From contig NZ_FZPD01000003.1 in NCBI RefSeq assembly GCF_900188325.1, forward strand, positions 186,001-250,000: a stretch of DNA of 64,000 bases, in the 5' to 3' direction. This DNA is from Ekhidna lutea (GTDB lineage: Bacteria; Bacteroidota; Bacteroidia; Cytophagales; Cyclobacteriaceae). A program made the position numbers and the translations under genes. Shown here piece after piece: positions 16,937 through 27,358 of this stretch (position 1 is its first letter; the number at the start of each line of letters is the position of its first letter). The notes under the pieces were generated by a model. The model did not search any database. It was not told the origin of the DNA and saw nothing but the letters and a program-made list of their open reading frames with translations.

Positions 16937-19900
16937 GTGAAGCATACGTTTTACATAGCGATGTGGAGGTTTATAAGTCTGTTAGTTCTAGCCTGCGGTA
17001 CCATGCAATCTGCCAGGGCGCAATCCTCAGTATTAGCTTCAGGTAACTGGTATAAGGTTGGAATAACAGAGACAGGTATCTACAAGATTGATAGAAACAC
17101 CCTGGATGTACTTGGTGTACCTTCCTCAGTCAACCCAAAAAAGATCAAAATTTACGGCAATGGAATCAAAGGGGTTTTGCCCCAATCAAATGCTGAAGAC
17201 AGACCAGTAGATCTCGTTGAGAATGCCGTTTTTCTATCTGGTCAAAATGATGGATCATTCGATCAAAATGATTACCTCCTTTTTTATGGAATAGGGCCGG
17301 ACAAGGAAACATGGACCGAGTCAGGGTTTCAATATCAAAAGAATTTCTATTCGGATACCTCATTTTACTTTATGCAGGTGGATGGTGCCGACGGAAAACG
17401 GATCAGTACAAAAGAGAATGCTGAAGGGATTGTGGATCAAACAATATCCACTTTTGATGACTTTGTTGTATTTGAAGAGGATGAAAACAACCTCATTTCC
17501 TCTGGAAGGGGCTGGTACGGTGAAACGCTTTCAAGTGGTGAATCACAAACATTTTCGCATCAATTAACCGGCTTAAATTCTAACGTCGAATTGACTTTAA
17601 GTGGAGTAAGTCAATCATCTGAAGATGCTACATTTGATGTGAGCATAAACAATTCACTGATCGGTTCAATGCCAATAGACAAAGTGCCGGATGGGCCTGG
17701 CACGACTTATAGTATTAAAGCTCGCCAGGAAACACAATCATTTTCATTTTCAACGACGGATTCATTCGATTTAAAAATAGCTTTCGATGGGAATGCTTCT
17801 GGCGAGCGCGGGTTTATTGATTATTACTTTTTGACGTTCAGGCGTAACCTTCAGTTATATGGAAATGAAACGGATTTTAGATGGTCAGGTAATGTAGGGG
17901 AGCGTTTAAGATATGAAATCAACAATGCTGAAGGTGTTAAAATATGGGATGTAACAAATCCCGTTAATATAAAAGAGCAGGGTTATAACCTAAGTGGCAA
18001 CAAAGCTGTTTTCCTCAGTCAATCTGAAAGTATTGAAGAATATGTTGTTTTTGAAGGGGCCGATTTCCCAACTCCTTTTGTAATCGGAAAGATTTCAAAT
18101 CAAAACTTAAGAGGCGAAACGAATTATGATGCGGTAATCGTATCACATCCTAGTTTTTTGGCGGAAGCTGAATCATTAAGTCAATTCCATCAGACGCATG
18201 ATGGTTTAAGTGTGTTAACTGTGACAACAAAGCAGGTTTACAACGAATTTTCTTCTGGACGGCAGGATGTTTCGGCCATCCGAGATTATGTCAGGCATGT
18301 ATATGATCATGGGGGAAGACTAAAGTATTTGCTTCTATTTGGTGACTGCTCATACGACTATAAGGATCGAGTGTCCAACAATACTAACCTCGTTCCCACA
18401 TACGAATCACGTCAAAGCTTTCATCCGATTTTTAGCTATTCATCTGATGATTATTTTGGGTTTTTAGAATCAGATGAAGGAGTTTGGGAAGAGACTGTAT
18501 CAGGAGATCATACACTAGAAATTGGTGTAGGAAGATTGCCGGCAAAAACCAAAGGGGAAGCACAGGCATTGGTCGATAAAATCATTTACTATTCTACAAG
18601 CCCAAATACGCTAGGAAAATGGCGAGGAGAGATCACCTATGTAGCAGATGATGGCGATGGAAACGTTCACGCGAGACATGTTGAAGATCTGTCTGAGCTG
18701 ATAGATACAACCTATGCACTTTACAATATCAATAAACTGCTTCTTGACGCTTTTGAACAGGAATCTTCAGGGTCGTCCGAAAAATCACCTCAGGCAAAAG
18801 CGGCATTAAAAACAAGAATTAAAAATGGTACTTTTTCCATCAACTTCATTGGACACGGAAATGAGCGTTTATGGATGGAGGAGCAGATTTTCACAACCGC
18901 AGATATCGAAGAGCTTACCAATAGAAACAAGCTCCCCATTTTTGTTACAGCTACATGCGAATTTGGCAGGTACGATGATCCTATCCGTACCTCAGGAGCT
19001 GAGGAGCTATTACTTTTAGAGCAGGGCGGGGCTATAGCGCTGCTAACTACAAGTCGACCAGTTTTTGCAAGCACCAATTTTAGCCTCAATCGTGCATTCC
19101 ATGAAAATATTTTCAGGAAAGAATCAAATATCAACTTAAGATTGGGGGATGTGATTCGTTTGACAAAAAACGAAGGGCTGGAGGGTCCGGTCAACCGTAA
19201 CTTTACTCTTTTGGGAGACCCTATGATGATGCCCGCATACCCTAAACTTGACATTATTATCAACGAAACAGGCCAACAGCTGGACACTTTAAGTGCACTG
19301 GAAGAAATAACACTCACAGGACAGGTGCACAAGAACGGAAGTATTTTTGAGACTTTTAATGGAAAGCTTTCCATAGGCATTTTTGATACCGAGCAGGCTT
19401 TTATCACAAAGGGTCAGGAGAGTGCTCCATACTCCTATGAGTTAAGAACAAACGCCATCTTTCGAGGAGAATCGAGTGTTTTAGAGGGTAATTTTTCATT
19501 TTCCTTTATCGTCCCGAAGAATATTTCCTACCAGTTTAAGAATGGCAAAATGAGTCTGTATGCATGGGATCCTAATAGCAATTTGGATGCTGGAGGTTCT
19601 TCAAGAGATTTTGTTATAGGGGGTACTTCCGGTCAGCCAGCAACTGACTTAAACCCGCCTTTGATTTCTGCATATATAAATGATAGATCATTCAAAAATG
19701 GAGCAACCGTAGGAGACTCTCCGCTATTCATCGCAGATCTTGAAGATGAAAGTGGCATAACTACTACAAGTATTGGAGTAATTGAAGGGATCACATTAAA
19801 TCTCAATAGCGAAGAGTTTAACCTCAACGGATTTTACACCGCAAATGTCGATGATTTTAAAGGTGGAACGGTTGTTTTTCCATTACAGGATTTAGAGCCC

Positions 19901-20299
19901 GGAAACTATGCTGCTACAATAAAAGTATGGGACACGCATAATAATGCTTCTGAAGAAACGATCGATTTCAAAGTTTCAGATGAACCAATATTGTTCATTT
20001 ATAATCCCATAGTATACCCGAATCCCGTGATTGGTTCTACAACATTTGCTTTTGAACACGATCGGGAGGATGAAGACCTCTTCATTACTACTATTGTATA
20101 TGGTCCAAGAGGAGAAATTATTAGTAAGAGGGAGCAATTGATTGAAAATAGTCAACGTCGAATTGAAATTCCATGGAATGCTACTACTAACTCAGGAGAG
20201 GCTTTAAGGCAAGGGGTTTATTATAGTCGGATGATTATTCGGAGTAGATTAGATGGGGCAATGAAAGAAATCACCCAAAAGCTCGTTATACAGAATTAG
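16937..20299 (+). CDS. porU: Type IX secretion system sortase PorU
   Basis: The 1,120-residue protein is the PorU-type C25 (gingipain-like) cysteine peptidase that removes the C-terminal signal of type IX cargo and attaches it to the cell surface. It has a signal peptide (~9-29, ending SARAQ), an N-terminal beta-rich region, and the C25 core with His640 in FIGHGNERLW and Cys674 in FVTATCEFGRYDDP as the likely dyad. The C-terminal beta-sandwich contains YPNPVIGSTTFAFEHD and ends ITQKLVIQN, itself like a T9SS C-terminal domain. porV follows immediately, the conserved gene order. Confidence 0.95.
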   Translation: MKHTFYIAMWRFISLLVLACGTMQSARAQSSVLASGNWYKVGITETGIYKIDRNTLDVLGVPSSVNPKKIKIYGNGIKGVLPQSNAEDRPVDLVENAVFLSGQNDGSFDQNDYLLFYGIGPDKETWTESGFQYQKNFYSDTSFYFMQVDGADGKRISTKENAEGIVDQTISTFDDFVVFEEDENNLISSGRGWYGETLSSGESQTFSHQLTGLNSNVELTLSGVSQSSEDATFDVSINNSLIGSMPIDKVPDGPGTTYSIKARQETQSFSFSTTDSFDLKIAFDGNASGERGFIDYYFLTFRRNLQLYGNETDFRWSGNVGERLRYEINNAEGVKIWDVTNPVNIKEQGYNLSGNKAVFLSQSESIEEYVVFEGADFPTPFVIGKISNQNLRGETNYDAVIVSHPSFLAEAESLSQFHQTHDGLSVLTVTTKQVYNEFSSGRQDVSAIRDYVRHVYDHGGRLKYLLLFGDCSYDYKDRVSNNTNLVPTYESRQSFHPIFSYSSDDYFGFLESDEGVWEETVSGDHTLEIGVGRLPAKTKGEAQALVDKIIYYSTSPNTLGKWRGEITYVADDGDGNVHARHVEDLSELIDTTYALYNINKLLLDAFEQESSGSSEKSPQAKAALKTRIKNGTFSINFIGHGNERLWMEEQIFTTADIEELTNRNKLPIFVTATCEFGRYDDPIRTSGAEELLLLEQGGAIALLTTSRPVFASTNFSLNRAFHENIFRKESNINLRLGDVIRLTKNEGLEGPVNRNFTLLGDPMMMPAYPKLDIIINETGQQLDTLSALEEITLTGQVHKNGSIFETFNGKLSIGIFDTEQAFITKGQESAPYSYELRTNAIFRGESSVLEGNFSFSFIVPKNISYQFKNGKMSLYAWDPNSNLDAGGSSRDFVIGGTSGQPATDLNPPLISAYINDRSFKNGATVGDSPLFIADLEDESGITTTSIGVIEGITLNLNSEEFNLNGFYTANVDDFKGGTVVFPLQDLEPGNYAATIKVWDTHNNASEETIDFKVSDEPILFIYNPIVYPNPVIGSTTFAFEHDREDEDLFITTIVYGPRGEIISKREQLIENSQRRIEIPWNATTNSGEALRQGVYYSRMIIRSRLDGAMKEITQKLVIQN

Positions 20300-20398
20300 T
20301 AAATTTCAGTCAATTGAATATCAGCAGTTTTATTGGAAATTTTAATAGGTATTCACCTGATAATGTTAAGTTTGGCATCCTTTTATAAAAACATTCAC

Positions 20399-21616
20399 AT
20401 GAGTCACTTTATAAAGAAGATAATTGGAATTCTTCTTGTTTTCGTTGCTGTAGAATCTTTTTCACAGCAGCAACCTTCACCAACGCTATCAGGACAAGGT
20501 GATGGCAATAACCCGATTACCGTTGCGGTACCATTTTTAAACTTTGCCCCAGACAGTAGGGCTTCTGCAATGGGAGATGTTGGAGTTGCCACCTCACCAG
20601 ATGTCAACAGTGTACACTGGAATAATGCAAAGCTTGCATTTATTGATTCTGACATGGGTTTTGGATATTCCTACTCTCCATGGCTTGGAAACATCGTTGA
20701 CGATATGTCATTGAATTATCTATCGTTTTTCAAAAAAATTGATCAGACGCAATCTTTTGGTGCATCATTCAGGTATTTCGATTTAGGAGAAATTCAAAAG
20801 TATGATGGCAATGCAGTATTTCAAGGTGTCGAAAATCCCAATGAATTAGCTGTAGACGGAACTTACTCAAGAAAATTATCCGAGAACATGGGAGTCGGAG
20901 CAACTTTACGATTTGTTTGGTCAAATCTGGCAGGTGATCTGCAAGGTGCACCGGATGCCAAAGCGGGCACGAGCGTTGCAGTTGACCTTGGATGGTATTA
21001 CACTAAACCGTTCATGTTGTCTGGTAAAAACTCCGAGCTTTCATTAGGAGCTCATGTTTCAAATATTGGTCAGAAAATCACCTACAGCGCCGAATCAAAT
21101 GAGAACTTCATTCCTGCCAATCTTCGGGTAGGATCAGCTTTTAAGACTAATCTGGATCCATATAACACCATCACACTAGCGTTTGACATTAATAAATTAA
21201 TGGTACCATCACCACCTATTTATGAGGAAGACGAGAATGGTGAGGTTGTAACAGATAGTAACGGTGACCCAGTTATAGCTAAAGGAAAAGACCCAAATAG
21301 ATCATTGCTTTCAGGGACATTCGGTTCATTTGGAGATGCTCCAAATGGTATAAGAGAAGAGATTCAGGAATTGATGTATTCTGCAGGAGTCGAGTATTGG
21401 TATCGTGATGTTTTTACTGCTCGAGCAGGATATTTTTCGGAGCACCAAAACAAGGGAAATAGAAAGTACCTCACCTTGGGAGCAGGATTCCGTTATCAGG
21501 TTTTTGGGTTCGATTTTTCTTACTTAATTCCTTCAGACGGACAAAACCATCCACTAGCAGATACATTGAGAATTTCATTGCTATTTAATTTAGATGATAG
21601 TGGCAATGACGAGTAG
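20399..21616 (+). CDS. porV: Type IX secretion outer-membrane protein PorV
   Basis: The 405-residue 14-strand FadL-like barrel PorV (LptO) shuttles cargo from the translocon to PorU. Evidence: signal peptide MSHFIKKIIGILLVFVAVES, then the family hallmark VAVPFLNFAPDSRASAMGDV with GVATSPDVNSVHWNNAKLAF, repeated aromatic-ended strands and a terminal SLLFNLDDS. I use the ATG at 20399, which gives a clean signal peptide; an in-frame start at 20333 would add an implausible second hydrophobic stretch. It lies directly after porU, supporting the assignment. A hairpin terminator follows. Confidence 0.94.
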   Translation: MSHFIKKIIGILLVFVAVESFSQQQPSPTLSGQGDGNNPITVAVPFLNFAPDSRASAMGDVGVATSPDVNSVHWNNAKLAFIDSDMGFGYSYSPWLGNIVDDMSLNYLSFFKKIDQTQSFGASFRYFDLGEIQKYDGNAVFQGVENPNELAVDGTYSRKLSENMGVGATLRFVWSNLAGDLQGAPDAKAGTSVAVDLGWYYTKPFMLSGKNSELSLGAHVSNIGQKITYSAESNENFIPANLRVGSAFKTNLDPYNTITLAFDINKLMVPSPPIYEEDENGEVVTDSNGDPVIAKGKDPNRSLLSGTFGSFGDAPNGIREEIQELMYSAGVEYWYRDVFTARAGYFSEHQNKGNRKYLTLGAGFRYQVFGFDFSYLIPSDGQNHPLADTLRISLLFNLDDSGNDE

Positions 21617-21641
21617 TAGATAAACAGAGAAAAAAATTCTA

Positions 21642-21683
21642 AAAGAAGAGTTGACTACCTAGTTAACTCTTCTTTCTATTTTT
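21642..21683 (+). terminator. Terminator after porV
   Basis: The 11-bp perfect stem AAAGAAGAGTT/AACTCTTCTTT (21642-21675) is followed by a T-rich stretch. The T-rich stretch doubles as a TATTTTTG box for the next gene. Confidence 0.75.
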
Positions 21684-21684
21684 G
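21651..21684 (+). promoter_or_regulatory. Predicted promoter of the aminotransferase operon
   Basis: TTG at 21651-21653, 23 nt, and TATTTTTG at 21677-21684 fit the Bacteroidota promoter consensus. The elements overlap the porV terminator. The predicted leader is about 20 nt. Confidence 0.5.
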
Positions 21685-21709
21685 CGAAAAAACGCTTACA
21701 ACCAACTTT

Positions 21710-22906
21710 ATGAACGCACTTTCTAGTCGTATTAAAAGCATCCCCGAGTCAGCTACACTTGCCATGGCTGCAAAGGCAAGAGAGATGAAAGAAAAAGGCA
21801 TTGAGGTAATTAGTTTAAGCCTGGGAGAGCCTGATTTCAAGACACCAAAACATATTCAAGAGGGGGCTAAAGAGGCGATTGACTCAGAAAACTATTTTGC
21901 GTATCCGCCAGTTAATGGTTACCTCGATTTGAGAAAAGCAATTTCTGAAAAATTTAAACGTGACAATGGTCTGGACTATGGGCCAGATCAAATTGTAGTT
22001 TCAAATGGGGCGAAACAATCCATAGCTAATGTAATGATGGCAATCCTCAACCCAGGGGATGAAGTGATTGTGCTTACACCATATTGGGTTAGCTATTCTG
22101 CAATGATACTTTTGGCAGAAGGCAAGCCCGTCTTCGTTAGGGGCACAATTGAGACTGATTTTAAAGCAACTGCAGATCAGATAAAAGAAGCGATCACAGA
22201 TAAAACCAAGGCAATTATATTTTCTTCTCCATGCAACCCTACTGGTTCAGTATTTACTCGTGAAGAGCTTGAAGGAATCGCTAGTGTATTAAGAGACAGA
22301 GAGGATATAACCATAATCTCAGATGAGATATACGAGCTGATAAATTTCGGATCCAAACACGAAAGCATCGGCACTCTCGATGGAATGTTGGAACGAACAG
22401 TCACCGTTAATGGCTTTTCAAAAGGATTTGCGATGACTGGATGGCGAGTTGGGTACATTGGGGCACCTCAATGGATTGCAAAAGCATCCAACAAAATGCA
22501 AGGGCAATATACCTCTGGTAATTGCTCGATAGCTCAAAGAGCAGCTCTTACAGCTCTTACAGGTCCAATGGAGCCCACTTTGGAAATGTCCAAAGCTTAT
22601 GAAAGGCGAAGAGGATTAGTATATGATCTTCTCAGCGATATTCCCGGGTTTGAGGTGAATATGCCACAAGGCGCATTCTATTTTTTCCCTAATGTTCGCC
22701 ACTATCTAGGAAAATCTACTGGAGATGTGAAAATTGAAACTGTGAATGATCTGTGCTTGTACTTACTGGAAGATGCTCATGTTTCGTTGGTCACAGGAGA
22801 GGCTTTCGGTGATCCCGAATGTCTAAGATTATCGTACGCTGCATCCGAGGAAGATTTAAAATCAGCCATTTCCAAAATAAAAGAATCGCTAGCTAAGTTG
22901 TCTTAA
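21710..22906 (+). CDS. aspC: Class I PLP aminotransferase, aspartate aminotransferase type
   Basis: The 398-residue fold-type I aminotransferase probably interconverts aspartate and oxaloacetate with 2-oxoglutarate. Landmarks: SLSLGEPDFKTPKHI near the N-terminus, GAKQSIANVMMAI and TPYWVSYS around the cofactor site, FSSPCNPTGSVF, ISDEIYELINFG, the Schiff-base Lys in VNGFSKGFAMTGWRVGYIG, and C-terminal LRLSYAASEEDL (substrate Arg). It resembles the subgroup Ib AspATs found in Bacteroidota, some of which also use prephenate. The sugar kinase gene begins 1 nt after its stop, so the genes form an operon. Confidence 0.93.
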   Translation: MNALSSRIKSIPESATLAMAAKAREMKEKGIEVISLSLGEPDFKTPKHIQEGAKEAIDSENYFAYPPVNGYLDLRKAISEKFKRDNGLDYGPDQIVVSNGAKQSIANVMMAILNPGDEVIVLTPYWVSYSAMILLAEGKPVFVRGTIETDFKATADQIKEAITDKTKAIIFSSPCNPTGSVFTREELEGIASVLRDREDITIISDEIYELINFGSKHESIGTLDGMLERTVTVNGFSKGFAMTGWRVGYIGAPQWIAKASNKMQGQYTSGNCSIAQRAALTALTGPMEPTLEMSKAYERRRGLVYDLLSDIPGFEVNMPQGAFYFFPNVRHYLGKSTGDVKIETVNDLCLYLLEDAHVSLVTGEAFGDPECLRLSYAASEEDLKSAISKIKESLAKLS

Positions 22907-22907
22907 T

Positions 22908-23906
22908 ATGGAATCGATCGAAGACGTATTTGAAGCATTCAAAAACAAAACAGTCCTGGTTGTTGGTGATGTAATGATCGACAACTACATGCGAGGCAAA
23001 GCAAGTAAGATTTCAGCAGAAGCTCCTGTGCCTGTGATTAGGCTTGAAAAACAGGAAAAAAGATTGGGAGGTGCAGCGAATGTGGCCTTGAACATACGTG
23101 CTCTTGGTGCCACTCCCATCTTATGTTCGGTTGTTGGAGACGATGCTGATGGAGAATCTTTTGAACAGCTACTGGAATTTGAAAACATGCCAAATAAAGG
23201 CATTATCAGAAGCCAAAACAGGGTTACCACAACGAAACTGAGGATAACATCAGGGTTGCAACATCTGATTCGCGTGGACAATGAAGATGTGCACCCCTTG
23301 ATTGATTTAGATCAAAAGTCTTTGCTTCATCATATCAGAAACTTATTAGATGAGTGTGACTTGGTGATTTTTGAGGATTATGACAAAGGGACGATCAACC
23401 CGGAAGTCATCGAGCAAACAATAAAGCTGGCCAAAGAAAAAAATATTCCGATTGCTGTTGACCCTAAACGCAGAAACTTCACAAAATACCAAGGAGTTTC
23501 CCTTTTCAAGGTAAATGTGGCTGATCTAAAAGATGGATTAGATATTGAGTTTGATGCTCTGGATGAGTCAGAATTAGCCAATGCAGCCAAGCAACTGAAA
23601 GACAATGTCGCTGCGGATAACTATTTCATTACATTGTCAAAACACGGGCTTTTCTATGATTCAGGAAAAGAATCCGGAAAGCTTGAAGCACATAAAAGAA
23701 ATATCGTTGAGGTAATGGGTGCCGGTGATACGGTAATAAGCATTTCTGGCCTTTGTCTTACATTGGGGCTTCCGTTAGAGTTTATTGCAGAACTTGCAAA
23801 TATCGCTGGTGGGATAGTCTGTGAGATGCCGGGAGCCGTCCCAATAGATCGGGAAATATTATTCAATGAAGCGAAGGAAAATCCGATACTCAAAAAATAT
23901 CTTTAA
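22908..23906 (+). CDS. PfkB-family sugar kinase, heptose-7-phosphate kinase-like (HldA/RfaE1)
   Basis: The 332-residue PfkB kinase resembles the N-terminal kinase domain of HldE, which phosphorylates D-glycero-D-manno-heptose 7-phosphate at C1. Supporting segments are VVGDVMIDNYMRGKASKISA with EAPVPVI, KRLGGAANVALNIRALGA, VTTTKLRI, VFEDYDKGTIN-type sequence, VDPKRRNF and the catalytic signature VEVMGAGDTVISI (GAGD). The nucleotidyltransferase half of HldE is absent, as in two-gene heptose pathways. The other heptose genes are not nearby, so the substrate is probable rather than certain. It is operonic with the aminotransferase. Confidence 0.87.
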   Translation: MESIEDVFEAFKNKTVLVVGDVMIDNYMRGKASKISAEAPVPVIRLEKQEKRLGGAANVALNIRALGATPILCSVVGDDADGESFEQLLEFENMPNKGIIRSQNRVTTTKLRITSGLQHLIRVDNEDVHPLIDLDQKSLLHHIRNLLDECDLVIFEDYDKGTINPEVIEQTIKLAKEKNIPIAVDPKRRNFTKYQGVSLFKVNVADLKDGLDIEFDALDESELANAAKQLKDNVAADNYFITLSKHGLFYDSGKESGKLEAHKRNIVEVMGAGDTVISISGLCLTLGLPLEFIAELANIAGGIVCEMPGAVPIDREILFNEAKENPILKKYL

Positions 23907-23924
23907 TTTGGCTGCTTGTCAGCC

Positions 23925-26279
23925 ATGAAAAGACTTGTATTCGTACTTCTTTTTTCTACTACCTTACTACCACGGGTATGTACTTCTCAGGAGGTAATTG
24001 ATGGTGTTATTGACCTTTCCAAAGTCGACCTTAATAACAATGCAGTTGCGATATCCGGAGATTGGGAGTTTTACTGGAACAAGCTGATTAATCCTGATTC
24101 TATTAATCTTCAGCAAAAGGACTTTTACCGATTTCCTAAACTTTGGAATGACGGAGTTACCCGGAATGGTATAGAATTGTCCGCACAAGGATATGGCACC
24201 TATCGTATCAGGATAATCTTGCCTCCTAAAACACCTCAGCTTGCGATTTCCTTAGGAGAAAGCTATAATTCGTATCGGCTGTTTTATGATGGATTTGAAA
24301 TCGGCAAAAACGGCAAAGTAGGTAAGTCGAAGGAAACATCAATCCCGGACTGGATGCCACAGGTAATTCCAATTGCCAGGTATCAGAATACCCTGGATCT
24401 TATTTTACAGGTGTCTAACTACAGACACTCAAAGGGAGGAGTGCGTGAGCCTATCATGATCGGTGATAGGAAGGTTCTAAACGCTAAGAGGGACTTTGAT
24501 TTTAGCTATGACTTTCTTTTAAGTGGAAGTTTAATCATGGGCGGCCTCTTCTTCCTTGGTCTATTTATGTTTGGTCAGCATGAGCGTTCAGTGTTATTTT
24601 TCGCGCTGTTTTGCCTCACCTTTAGTTATCGTATGATTGGAAGTGGGGAATATGCAATTCATGCGCTTTACCCCAATATGTCATGGGATCTAATTATTCG
24701 AGTCGAATACCTGTCTTTATTTATACCCTGTGGAATTTTCACCGTTTACAGCTATTTGCTTTATCCTGAAGATAGTAAGCGATGGATTCTGCTAGGATTT
24801 ACCATTATTTCAGGCGTATTTTCTATTCTATCACTCTTTGCTCCCACGATATTTTTTACCCGCTTGGTTGAGCCGTTTTTTGTTTTGGTTATTACTGCAA
24901 TTTTTTACCTGATCTATGTGTATTGGATTGCGTACAAGCGAAATAGAACTGGAGCGCAATATGCTTTTGCAAGTACCGGCATTGTATTTATGGTTGCAGT
25001 CTATTTGATATCTGTATACCTAACGCCTGTTCAGGAAAATACTTTCCTTACGTTTATTGGCTTTATTTTATTCTTTTTCTTTCAATCACTAATACTTTCG
25101 TATCGTTTCGCACATTCATTAAAGAAAGCAAAAGATGCAGCGGAAGATGCTTCGAAAGCAAAAACAGATTTCCTCAGTACCATTTCGCATGAAATAAGAA
25201 CACCCTTAAATGCTGTGGTAGGTATTTCGCACTTCTTGATCAATGAAAATCCACGTAAAGATCAAAAAGAAAGTCTTGAATCTTTACAGTTTTCGGCAGA
25301 GCATCTCACAGCACTAATCAATGATATTCTGGATTATAATAAGTTAGAGTCGGGCTCAATTGAGTTTGAGTTTACTGAGGTTAATCTTGAATCACTAGCA
25401 GCAAAAATCATTAAAGCGCATACTGCTCTTGCAAAAGAAAAGGGGCTCAGTCTGTTATTAGAACTTGATGAGAAAATGCACCCATTAGTATTGGCTGATC
25501 AAACCCGAATTTATCAGGTATTGAATAACCTTATCAACAACGCACTAAAATTTACCTCCAAAGGATATGTAAAGCTTAAAACAATCGTCCTGAATGCGGA
25601 TGAAAAGATACAGACTCTTCGAATAGAAGTACTTGATTCGGGCATTGGTATACCATACGAAAAGCAAAAAGTAATCTTTGAACGATTTACTCAGGCGGGA
25701 TCATCTACTACCAGAGAGTATGGTGGTACCGGACTTGGTTTAGCAATTATTCGAAAAATTCTAAACATGGTTGGCTCAGAAATATATGTGAAAAGTGAAC
25801 CTGATTCAGGCACCATATTCTGGTTTGATTTAAGCTTCAAAAAGGTGTTGCATGCCGAAATAGATGAGGCAGTTCAGGAAGAGGAAGATTCAAATATTAT
25901 TACTGGAAAGCGCATTCTTCTTGTAGAAGATAATCAAATGAACATTATGGTGGCCGAGAAGTTTCTGAAAAAATGGGAGCTAAATGTAGAAGTAGCGCAT
26001 AATGGGCAGGAAGCAGTGGAAATGATGATGGAAAAATCGTATGATCTGATCTTAATGGATTTGCAAATGCCTATAATGGATGGCTACAAAGCAACCAGAA
26101 AGATTAGGACATTCAATCAAAAAACACCAATTATCGCACTGACAGCATCAGCTCTTTTAAAAGTGAGACAAGAAGTAATAGCTGCCGGAATGAATGATTA
26201 TATCACCAAGCCATTTGATCCGAATGAGCTGAGACGAAAGATTGCTAGTTTTATTAAGTACCAGGAGACAACTCCTTAA
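23925..26279 (+). CDS. Hybrid histidine kinase with 7TMR-DISM sensor and receiver domain
   Basis: About 784 residues. Order: signal peptide ([20 protein letters not shown]), an extracytoplasmic 7TMR-DISMED2-type carbohydrate-binding-like domain (~30-185; [23 protein letters not shown]), seven hydrophobic helices (~195-395), HisKA with His422 in [12 protein letters not shown], HATPase with [17 protein letters not shown] and GGTGLGLAI, then a C-terminal receiver with LLVEDNQMN, phospho-acceptor Asp712 in [20 protein letters not shown] and Lys in YITKPFDP. It senses an external or envelope signal. No response-regulator gene lies nearby. I choose the ATG at 23925 over a TTG three codons upstream. 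The 3' end overlaps convergent hemE. Confidence 0.94.
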   Translation: MKRLVFVLLFSTTLLPRVCTSQEVIDGVIDLSKVDLNNNAVAISGDWEFYWNKLINPDSINLQQKDFYRFPKLWNDGVTRNGIELSAQGYGTYRIRIILPPKTPQLAISLGESYNSYRLFYDGFEIGKNGKVGKSKETSIPDWMPQVIPIARYQNTLDLILQVSNYRHSKGGVREPIMIGDRKVLNAKRDFDFSYDFLLSGSLIMGGLFFLGLFMFGQHERSVLFFALFCLTFSYRMIGSGEYAIHALYPNMSWDLIIRVEYLSLFIPCGIFTVYSYLLYPEDSKRWILLGFTIISGVFSILSLFAPTIFFTRLVEPFFVLVITAIFYLIYVYWIAYKRNRTGAQYAFASTGIVFMVAVYLISVYLTPVQENTFLTFIGFILFFFFQSLILSYRFAHSLKKAKDAAEDASKAKTDFLSTISHEIRTPLNAVVGISHFLINENPRKDQKESLESLQFSAEHLTALINDILDYNKLESGSIEFEFTEVNLESLAAKIIKAHTALAKEKGLSLLLELDEKMHPLVLADQTRIYQVLNNLINNALKFTSKGYVKLKTIVLNADEKIQTLRIEVLDSGIGIPYEKQKVIFERFTQAGSSTTREYGGTGLGLAIIRKILNMVGSEIYVKSEPDSGTIFWFDLSFKKVLHAEIDEAVQEEEDSNIITGKRILLVEDNQMNIMVAEKFLKKWELNVEVAHNGQEAVEMMMEKSYDLILMDLQMPIMDGYKATRKIRTFNQKTPIIALTASALLKVRQEVIAAGMNDYITKPFDPNELRRKIASFIKYQETTP

Positions 26280-27279
26280 CCATCTCAATAAAGTATTTTA
26301 CCTTATTAGGATCTGTGTCAGGATATACACCATGACCCAGATTGGCAATGTGCGGATGATCCCCGAAAGACGCAAGCATTTTCTTGGTTTCAGCCTTTAT
26401 TACCTCATTGCTTCCATAGAGCGCACAAGGATCAAGATTACCCTGTAAGGTTTTATTCGGCAGGACTCTTCGGGCTTCTTTCGGATCCATATTCCAATCC
26501 AACCCCACTGTCCTGCAATTAATATCAGCCATTTCTGGGAGCGCCCACCAGGCACCTTTTGCAAACACAGTGATCGGTACCTCAGTAATAGCGTCACAAA
26601 TTTTTGAAATATACTTCAGTGAGAATTTTGAATAATGTGCTGGGGGCAACACGCCTGCCCAGGAATCAAAAATCTGCAACATATCTGCTCCAGCTTTGAC
26701 CTGCTCTTTCAGATAAGCTATGGTGGAGTCTGTAATCATATTGAGCAAATGCTCAGCCATTGCCGGATCGCTGTAAAGCATTCTTCTGGCTTTCGAAAAA
26801 GTTTTGCTTCCACCACCCTCAATCATATAAGAAAAAATGGTCCATGGAGCTCCGGCAAACCCGATAAGAGGGACCCGGCCGTCCAGTTCTTTCTTGGTGA
26901 TACGAAGTGCTTCATACACATATCCTAAGTCAGCAGGATCAGCCACTTTAAGCCTTTCAATATCATGCTTACTCTCTACTGTTTTTGGAAAATGAGGGCC
27001 TTTTTTCTCTACCATCTCATACGTGAGACCCATGGCTTCTGGTATTACGAGGATGTCTGAGAAGATGATTGCTGCGTCTACTCCAAGAATATCCACAGGT
27101 TGAATCGTTACCTCAGCGGCCAATTGCGGAGTTTCAACCAACTCTTTAAACCCTGAAAGGCTATTTCTCACCGCTCGATATTCTGGCAATATTCTTCCAG
27201 CTTGTCTCATTAACCACACTGGAGTACGTTCCGTCTTTTCTCCTCTTGCAGCTCGTAGTATAAGGTCATTTTCCAACAT
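26254..27279 (-). CDS. hemE: Uroporphyrinogen decarboxylase
   Basis: This 341-residue heme enzyme converts uroporphyrinogen III to coproporphyrinogen III by four decarboxylations. Diagnostic parts: [18 protein letters not shown] near the N-terminus, [20 protein letters not shown] (catalytic Asp), [46 protein letters not shown] and [15 protein letters not shown] start at ATG 27279-27277 ([13 protein letters not shown]), which gives the family-standard N-terminus; a longer in-frame start exists at 27312. TATTTTTG on the minus strand ends 5 nt before this ATG. Its end overlaps the histidine kinase gene by 26 nt tail to tail. Confidence 0.96.
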   Translation of the reverse strand: MLENDLILRAARGEKTERTPVWLMRQAGRILPEYRAVRNSLSGFKELVETPQLAAEVTIQPVDILGVDAAIIFSDILVIPEAMGLTYEMVEKKGPHFPKTVESKHDIERLKVADPADLGYVYEALRITKKELDGRVPLIGFAGAPWTIFSYMIEGGGSKTFSKARRMLYSDPAMAEHLLNMITDSTIAYLKEQVKAGADMLQIFDSWAGVLPPAHYSKFSLKYISKICDAITEVPITVFAKGAWWALPEMADINCRTVGLDWNMDPKEARRVLPNKTLQGNLDPCALYGSNEVIKAETKKMLASFGDHPHIANLGHGVYPDTDPNKVKYFIEMVKELSPGT

Positions 27280-27284
27280 GGCCG

Positions 27285-27292
27285 CAAAAATA
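27285..27292 (-). promoter_or_regulatory. TATTTTTG box 5 nt before hemE start
   Basis: TATTTTTG (27292-27285) matches TAnnTTTG; a TTTG lies 24 nt upstream on the same strand, slightly beyond the usual spacing. If used, the hemE mRNA would be almost leaderless. Confidence 0.4.
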
Positions 27293-27347
27293 GGCAGGTT
27301 GATGAAACTCATGGCCCAAAGCGTCAGTTATTGGGCAAAACAAATAG

Positions 27348-27355
27348 TATCTTTG
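27348..27355 (+). promoter_or_regulatory. TATCTTTG box 3 nt before sdaA start
   Basis: TATCTTTG (27348-27355) is an exact TAnnTTTG match just before the ATG at 27359. No TTG lies 17-23 nt upstream, so the promoter call rests on the box alone. Confidence 0.35.
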
Positions 27356-27358
27356 AGT

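Noticed and set aside
18790-19407. 205-residue open frame on the minus strand inside porU
   Set aside because: It lies opposite the conserved catalytic part of porU, has Ser/Val-rich composition and no family features.
27278-27358. Longer N-terminus for sdaA from ATG 27278
   Set aside because: It would overlap the hemE start on the other strand and adds residues without similarity to the family; ATG 27359 gives the standard start.
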